This document shows positions 58,399 through 64,000 of a DNA stretch of 64,000 bases, one piece after another. The notes under the pieces were generated by a model. The model was not told the origin of the DNA. It saw only the letters and a list, made by a program, of their open reading frames with translations, and did not search any database. The stretch comes from Symsagittifera roscoffensis (Eukaryota > Xenacoelomorpha > Acoela > Convolutidae). The DNA lies in the NCBI RefSeq assembly GCF_963678635.1, contig NC_087070.1, positions 1,728,512 through 1,792,511 of the forward strand. Reading direction: 5' to 3'. The position numbers were made by a program, and so were the translations under genes. Every line of letters begins with the position of its first letter. The stretch's first letter is position 1.

Positions 58399-59076
58399 CC
58401 CCGGGTTTGTAAAAATAGCTTCTCGGGAACTTTCTAAATTTTCACCCGATACCCTTCCGGATACGTTCTCCGATGCTATTATGCTGTTTGAACTAACTAG
58501 GAAGGGCGTATCGTCTTTCCTTAGACCCTTCCGGATTGAAGCTAAGCCACTTATTTGACAATTCACCTTAACTGTGAAGGGTCTTATCGCTAGCCTAGCT
58601 TCGACTTGACTAACGTTTTCTGTTGCCCTTAGCCTTTCCTTTTTGTCTAGAACAACGTAAAATTGCCTTTTTTAACCGTCACTACCCTTTGGTAGGGGTG
58701 TAACGGCTTTCCAAAATTTTTTTATAGAACGTGAAGGGTCTACCTTCCCGAATTAGTGAACTTGCTAAAAACAATCGTAAAAAGTTTTCACACTTACTTT
58801 TTTGAATAATTGATGTTTTTATTAGTAACCTCAGCTAATTTCTGATCTAATCGTATCAAGATCAACTGGATCTGTCCAGTAGTTCCGAAGTTATTAACCA
58901 AAACGTCTTTTTTCCAAAGTCAAAAAATTTCTCTCTTATAGGTTCTGCCTAATTTTTTTTTGCAATTCTGTTCTTTTCGACCTAAAAGTTATTGATCCGA
59001 GCTCAGAAGGCCTATACTCTTCTAGTTCAAAAACCCGATCTAAAACGTTCTAATCGAAAAAATTTGCTAAAAACTA
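58399..59076. other. Non-coding repeat-derived sequence
   Basis: No coding frame. The word gtgaagggtc occurs here (about 58577 and 58731) and in the 31-35 kb units (about 32839 and 35134), linking it to the same element family. The left edge of the LTR at 59077 follows. Confidence 0.4.
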
Positions 59077-59757
59077 TGCTACTTTCTCGTACCAACTGAA
59101 AACAAGAACTGAAAAATCAGAACATCCGAATTTACAATTGCGGGAAAACACTCAAGAAAAACAGCAGGAAATTGCTATTCGCAATTTCCAGATATAAAGT
59201 AGGACACGAGAAGAGCTGTCTTATCCCGAAATAGGAAGAGAAAACAACTCAGGTGAGTGGTAGCTCGTCACGACTGAAAGAGTTACCAGTATTAAACTTA
59301 TCTAGTTATATTATCTAACTCTTGAGTTGCTTACCAATTTAATTACTCCCTGTACTCGAGTGCATCAACATGTGAGTCCCTAATTTAAATTTCTCGAGTG
59401 TGTTTTATGATTGTTATGTTGAGGTAAGGCGAGTTTTAGGTTGATTCATCTGAAATGGATCAAAGTGTCACTGTCCAATAAAAAGTAACTTAACGGATTG
59501 TTCTGACCCTGTTTTTAACGGCGTTCGTGTATTTTGGGTATTTTGAGACCTAAGTATGGGAACGTTCTTATTTTCTAGAGTGGGGGGATATTTTGGTAGT
59601 AGCCTTTAAGCTGTAACGGGTTCTAGTCTCATGTCGCAAGCGAGCCGAATTGGCTCCGACCGTTCTTGAGGTAGAAAAACACAAGAGATAGTGTCCCTTG
59701 GTTATAGGGCCTATTTTTCTTAAGCCTCAAAAGTGACCGAAGTAGGCGACTGTTACA
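59077..59757. mobile_element. LTR (family A), solo or orphan copy
   Basis: About 680 bp that follow the LTR at 26818-27615 from the ctattcgcaatttcca block to the terminal GACTGTTACA. The best-conserved half (from ctcgagtgtgttttatg, through AATAAAAAGTAAC and ggcgttcgtgtattttggg) is about 95% identical. The first third is more diverged. No matching second LTR lies immediately alongside, so it may be a solo LTR from recombination. Confidence 0.7.
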
Positions 59758-60222
59758 TAATGTTTTTATGGCGCTCCCGGGTGTTTTTACGACATCATGA
59801 CTACGGAGTCGAACCCACTTGACACAGCTCCGGGCTGCATGCCCATTCTAGAGTACCGGTGGTACGGTTCAGCGGGAACGTGTAAACCTTCCGGTTGTAC
59901 CGTGATAGCTTTTTAAGAAAACTTGAGAAAACTTCCTGGTACGCTCTCCGAACAAGGCCTAGCTAACCGAGTAAAAGGGGGTAACTAGGGAAACAAAAAC
60001 AAGAAAAAAGTATAGAAAAAGGAACAAAAACCATAAAACGAAAAGACAGTGACTTTGATACCGGATCATTTGGATCAAACCTTATATTAATTAAATAGTA
60101 TACCCATACTGTTTTATAAGACCGATTGTTTCGATCAATATAGCAATTTAAACCAGTGACTTCAATAAGGTGCCCAAGTGGGGGGCGTTGTTAAGGGTTT
60201 TCAGATAGATTGCAACCAAGCC

Positions 60223-60360
60223 GGACAACTAGGAGACTTGACTGGAAAGGGTGACCAGCCGAGTGGGAAAGTGGTTCACAAGGATCGAACCGGACCACTA
60301 GGAGACTTGACTGAGAGAGGTGACCAGCCAAGTGGGAAAGTGGTGCTGCTGTCAAGTGCA
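60223..60360. repeat. 69-bp direct repeat, two copies
   Basis: ggacaactaggagacttgac at 60223 recurs as ggaccactaggagacttgac at 60292; both continue into gaccagcc-agtgggaaagtgg. The period of 69 keeps an open frame of about 86 codons in phase, but the product is low-complexity and I do not call a gene. The repeat lies in the element leader. Confidence 0.75.
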
Positions 60361-60591
60361 GAACAGAGACAACTAGCACAGGATCACCACAGGAGGACGC
60401 ACAGGGGTGTTCTCAAGTTGGCCAACGGGTATCGTTAGAATACACATTACATTATAGGAGATAAGTGTAAAAGTGGATAAGCGGAGTCCCATTGTTTTGA
60501 GGAAGTTTTTGCACAAGCAGGCCTGGAAACAGGTCTACGGTTTTCTCTCGAGAGGTTTAGCACCCGGCGCTTAAGGGATTTTTTGGCTTAA

Positions 60592-60672
60592 GAGGGGGGC
60601 TAAAGAGGGGGGAGGTTAGAAGGGGGGCTGGTTAAGTTAGAGGTTAGCGGTTATAAATTGTAAAAAGGGGGG
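60592..60672 (+). other. Cluster of four G6 runs, potential G-quadruplex
   Basis: Runs of six G occur at about 60594-60599, 60607-60612, 60622-60627 and 60667-60672. The sense (plus) strand of the element leader could form an RNA or DNA quadruplex. A run of about ten G follows near 60855. Confidence 0.6.
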
Positions 60673-61218
60673 ACACATTAGAGTAACTAATTGTTCGGCA
60701 TCGTCGACTTAGTTACATTAGATATTTACACGCGTTGGTTATAGGAAGCGGATATCCAAAATTAGAATCAGGTTAAGGTAGGTACCCTGGTCGGATCGGT
60801 AAGGGGGAACGGACATAGACAGTTTTTGTGATACCCCATAAGATCGCTAGTAGGGGGGGGGGGAAACGCGTGGCAATCGGGTACCAGACATTTTTTCGGA
60901 CAAGATTGACATCAGTCAACCTTGAATTTCAGGAGAATCCACCCATCTGTTTTTGAAATTTTTTCCAGTTTAAAATTTTACGTTTTGGTGAAAATTTGTT
61001 GTTGGTATTTTAACGAACAGGTGATCACAAGATACCTGCGGGGAATTTATAGTTTCAAATAGCCTGAAAAGACTGGATTAGTATTTGGGTTTCGACCATT
61101 AAGATAGGGATTTTGGGAAAATTTTTTACTAGAGCTCAAGTGGTGGTAAAAGGTACAGTGGTTCAATAGTCCCTACAACGAAGAAGGAGAGACCCGATAT
61201 CCAAACACTCAGTGACGA

Positions 61219-61580
61219 GTCTTGGGACAGTACCGAAGAAGTCTTGGGACATTGGTCTTAGGACATTGGTCTTGGGACATTAGTCTTGGGCCATTGGTCT
61301 TGGGACATTGGTCTTGGGACATTGGTCTTGGGACAGTGGTCTTGGGAAATTGGTCTTGGGACATTAGTCTTGGGACAGTGGTCTTGGGACATTAGTCTTG
61401 GGCCATTGGTCTTGGGACATTAGTCTTGGGACAATAGTCTTGGGACGTTGGTCTTGGGCCATTGGTCTTGGGACATTAGTCTTGGGACAGTGGTCTTGGG
61501 ACGTTGGTCTTGGGCCATTGGTCTTGGGACATTAGTCTTGATACACCAGTCTTGGGACGTTGGTCTTGGGACATAAGTCA
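61219..61580 (+). repeat. 15-bp minisatellite, about 22-23 copies
   Basis: The unit GTCTTGGGACATTGG repeats almost without interruption, with common variants GGGCCATTGG, GGGACATTAG, GGGACAGTGG and GGGACGTTGG. It lies in the plus element's leader, about 190 bp upstream of the Gag ATG. Fifteen is a multiple of three, but no long frame through it starts with ATG. Confidence 0.95.
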
Positions 61581-61767
61581 GGTTGAAGTAACAAATTGTA
61601 AAATCATATTCTCTATCCTATACTAACATATAAAATTTTAAAGAGCTTAAGAAAAGTTTTTTTTAGCAAATCGTCGATTTTTTTTAAATTTTTTTTGTCA
61701 AAGGAGTTTTAACCTTAGAGTAGAATTTTGTAGATAATAATACTGTAAATAGTAACAATTGTAAATA

Positions 61768-62747
61768 ATGAGGCGGAGCAGGGTACTGGTAGCTGAAAAA
61801 AGATCTACCGAAGCGAAGACAAAGTACAATTCGTCGCTACGTAGGACAACGTCAAAGGGTCCGAAGGTAACAAAGAAGAACTTTTCAGTTAGTATGGTCA
61901 GCACGAGGAGCACCACGGAGAACAAAGCAAGAGAGGGCATGGAAGGGGAACGAGTAGAACCCACCATCGAGATTGAACTAGAGAAACCGGATCAAAGTGT
62001 GGATGAAGTGGGAAAGAAAACGACAGAGTCAACCCCGATGCCCAATGCGGAAGAACCTAATCCGAAGCCCATGGAGTTCTCACCGATAGACAACTTGGAA
62101 GACACACGGGCAACACGCTAGAAACGGTGAAGGATGAGTCTCAAAAGAGAACGTCTTTTACTGAAAGATTGGCGATGATGGTCGGAATGAAATCGAGAGA
62201 CGCAGCAGTGGAGGAGACGAAAGCCGAGAAAAGCAAAACATTCGGAACAGTATCCACGAGAACGACAGAGACCGATCAAAACGAGGATCAGAAAAAACCG
62301 GGACCAGCGACCGACTACAGGACAACAACGGACCATGGAACAACTACTCTTGAGCTAAGCGACTTGATGGCGAAGCTAGATCAGATAGACGAGAAACTAA
62401 AGCACAGCGAAGAGGATAGAAATGTGACAAGGAAGGAAATGAGAAACAACAAACATGAGTACCTGGACAGCTATTTCCATCTAGCGAGAGCAACAGAGGA
62501 AAAGCTTCAGCAGATGTCGGACAAAATAGACACCACTGATGAAGAGCGAGACAAGAACATCAGAAAAGACATGCGAGAAATGAAGCAGCGATATGACGCA
62601 GTGAATAGCCAGTTGGGGAGTTTGGAAACGAGAATGGATACGATGAGTAGGGACCAGGCTGAGAGCTCAAGTGCAATACAGAAAAAGTTAGACGCTATCT
62701 TGAGGAATTCAACAAGACAGGCCAGCGGCGGAGCGGACACAAGGTAA
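61768..62747 (+). pseudogene. Gag N-terminal region of the plus-strand element
   Basis: ATG 61768 opens a 117-codon Lys/Arg/Thr-rich frame ending in TAG. A second frame from about 62127 (no ATG at its start) gives 200 residues with a strongly charged coiled coil (LMAKLDQIDEKLKHSEEDR, KEMRNNKHEYLDSYFHL, SQLGSLETRMDTMS), ending in TAA at 62747. The pattern of coiled coil before capsid equals that of the minus-strand Gag. The break between frames suggests decay, although separate translation is possible. Confidence 0.65.
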
Positions 62748-62849
62748 TAGAGTGGACTTCATAGAGCCTCAAAGGAACAAACAACAGTCAACACCGTTAC
62801 CAGCAACCCGGGAGGTCGCGATTACGGCACCGGGGGCTGGCCAAGGCGA

Positions 62850-64000
62850 TCATAAAAAATGGAACAGCGAACACAACCAGTGGTCCAGGGGACTCCACGA
62901 CTCACAACAACGTGGGACCGGATGCCATGACCTGGGCAAGCACCTGGGAAATGATGAACAGGACGCTAGAAGCCTTCGCCACGAGGAACACCGACTCGAG
63001 TGACAGAGGAGGCAACAAATCCAGGAAAACCTTCAAGAAACCGAAGGAGTTCAAAGATGATTCAGATGGATGCATTGACACTTGGGTAGAAGTCATGAGG
63101 TTGCACTTAGAACAAGACAACTTGAACGATGAGAGGCACGCATGCACAGCAATACTGAGCAATCTGGAAGGAACGGCATTGAAATGCGTGGTTGCGAAGA
63201 AAGAAGAGGAACGCGACACAGCGGACAAAATCTTTGAAATATTGTTAAACAGATTCGGCTCAGGCATGAAGGGTCATCAAGCGATGATGCGATTTGAAAA
63301 GAGGAGACAAAAGGACGATGAATCGATAGACAGGTTCCTAGATGACCTTGAGAGCTTGAGAAGAAGGAGTGACCCGGAAGAATCTACCAATCGAAGGAAC
63401 TTCAGCATCGCCTCAAAGTTCATTGTTGGGGTAAAGAGTGATGACTTGAGAACGATGTTAGCAACGTACTATACATTGTCGAAAGACAGTGCACCAACTC
63501 CAGAAGAGATGAGGCAGAAGTCAAGAGAGTACATGCTGATGAAACCCAAGAAATACTCGTACTCAGACAACAGGAACACACAAGGGGGAAGTCAGCCACA
63601 GAGGTCGTCATGGTACAAGCCCAGAGATGACATGGACAAACGCAGGTCATGTGCTAACTGCGGGTCGACGGATCATCATGTGGCGGAATGCACGACATAC
63701 AAACAGGGCATGAAGAGTTTGGGATATGCACCCGATGAGGAAGAGATGAGCCAGATGGAGGAACACGAGTTCTATAGTGGCTTGATCATCAAATAGGTGC
63801 AAGATGCTTCTTCTGCAACCAAGAGGGGCACTTCAGGATGGACTGTTCGTTGTTTTGGGAAGCGGTGAAGAATCAGAGTCATCCAAAACACAAGTTGGCG
63901 CTAGCAGTGGTGCAGAACCAGAGAAACAGACAAGGTGAATTTGAGACAAAAAACCTAGAAAGACCAAGTGCGGAGCTACCAACGAAAACAGTGAAAGCTG
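62850..64000 (+). pseudogene. Gag capsid and zinc knuckles of the plus-strand element
   Basis: The frame ending at 63796 carries the capsid (SRKTFKKPKEFKDDSDGCID, LEGTALKCVVAKK, TADKIFEILLNRFGSG, GHQAMMRFEKRRQKDDESID) and the first zinc knuckle CANCGSTDHHVAEC. A one-base shift at about 63796 moves into the second knuckle CFFCNQEGHFRMDC. Similarity to the minus-strand capsid is high, about 60% by eye. The sequence runs off the window end in the linker region. Confidence 0.85.

Larger units (their letters stand above)
59758..64000 (+). mobile_element. Related Ty3/Gypsy-type retroelement on the plus strand, cut by the window end
   Basis: A 2-kb leader (repeats and G-runs listed separately) precedes a Gag whose capsid and zinc knuckles match those of the minus-strand giant element. 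The two elements stand head to head. The Gag frame shifts several times, so this copy is also decayed, and Pol would lie beyond the window. The first 45 bp match, inverted, 35690-35740. Confidence 0.7.

Noticed and set aside
60178-60438. 86-codon protein gene
   Set aside because: The product comes from a 69-bp duplication in an element leader and is low-complexity.
61219-61580. CRISPR-like array
   Set aside because: Contiguous 15-bp repeats without spacers in a eukaryotic element leader; it is a minisatellite.

Overview
The window is AT-rich genomic DNA from an animal, probably an invertebrate. It has spliced genes with GT-AG introns, a Hippo-pathway kinase with a C-terminal SARAH region, tRNA-derived SINEs, a hAT-type MITE, a Penelope-like element and large Ty3/Gypsy-type retroelements. 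The sequence alone does not identify the species. There is no bacterial gene organisation.

Left part, about 1-26.6 kb, is the host landscape. Two spliced genes lie on the minus strand. A 3-exon Hippo/MST (STK3/4) kinase occupies 3203-5565 and a 5-coding-exon coiled-coil protein of the LZTS/N4BP3 (Fez1) type occupies 8940-14942. I assembled both from compatible splice sites and reading phases; they give proteins of 569 and 892 residues. A small intronless plus-strand gene of unknown function lies at 24512-25183 and has an RFX-type X-box about 430 bp upstream, which suggests a ciliary role. The rest is intergenic or intronic: SINE-like tRNA heads, a 429-bp hAT MITE with a perfect 8-bp target duplication (20475-20903), a four-copy repeat of about 170 bp (21.1-21.75 kb), other degenerate repeats, and a strongly G-poor first 1.86 kb.

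Right part, about 26.6-64 kb, is a nest of mobile elements. It starts with LTRs of one family (26818-27615 and a partial copy) interrupted by a decayed Penelope-like element (28.3-30.6 kb, minus) whose reverse transcriptase carries a PHD-like zinc finger. Next come two tandem units of about 2.2-2.3 kb (31.1-35.7 kb) that duplicate the 3' end of the giant element to their right.

The giant minus-strand Ty3/Gypsy-type retroelement covers about 37.3-57.4 kb. Read 5' to 3' it has a coiled-coil Gag, capsid and two zinc knuckles, then protease, RT, RNase H and an integrase whose catalytic core is deleted. Beyond Pol it has in-frame 708-bp tandem modules, an SGNH/GDSL hydrolase domain with its catalytic residues intact, and about 8.5 kb of further coding sequence of no family I recognise. 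Part of that extra region is duplicated head to tail as a 1,968-bp unit. All frames are broken by shifts and stops, so this copy is a relic.

From about 59.8 kb to the end a related retroelement runs on the plus strand, head to head with the first. It has a long leader with a 69-bp repeat, G-runs and a 15-bp minisatellite, followed by a related Gag cut off by the window edge. The most unusual content is the giant retroelement: the combination of Gag-Pol, tandem coiled-coil modules, an SGNH hydrolase and a very large extra coding region.
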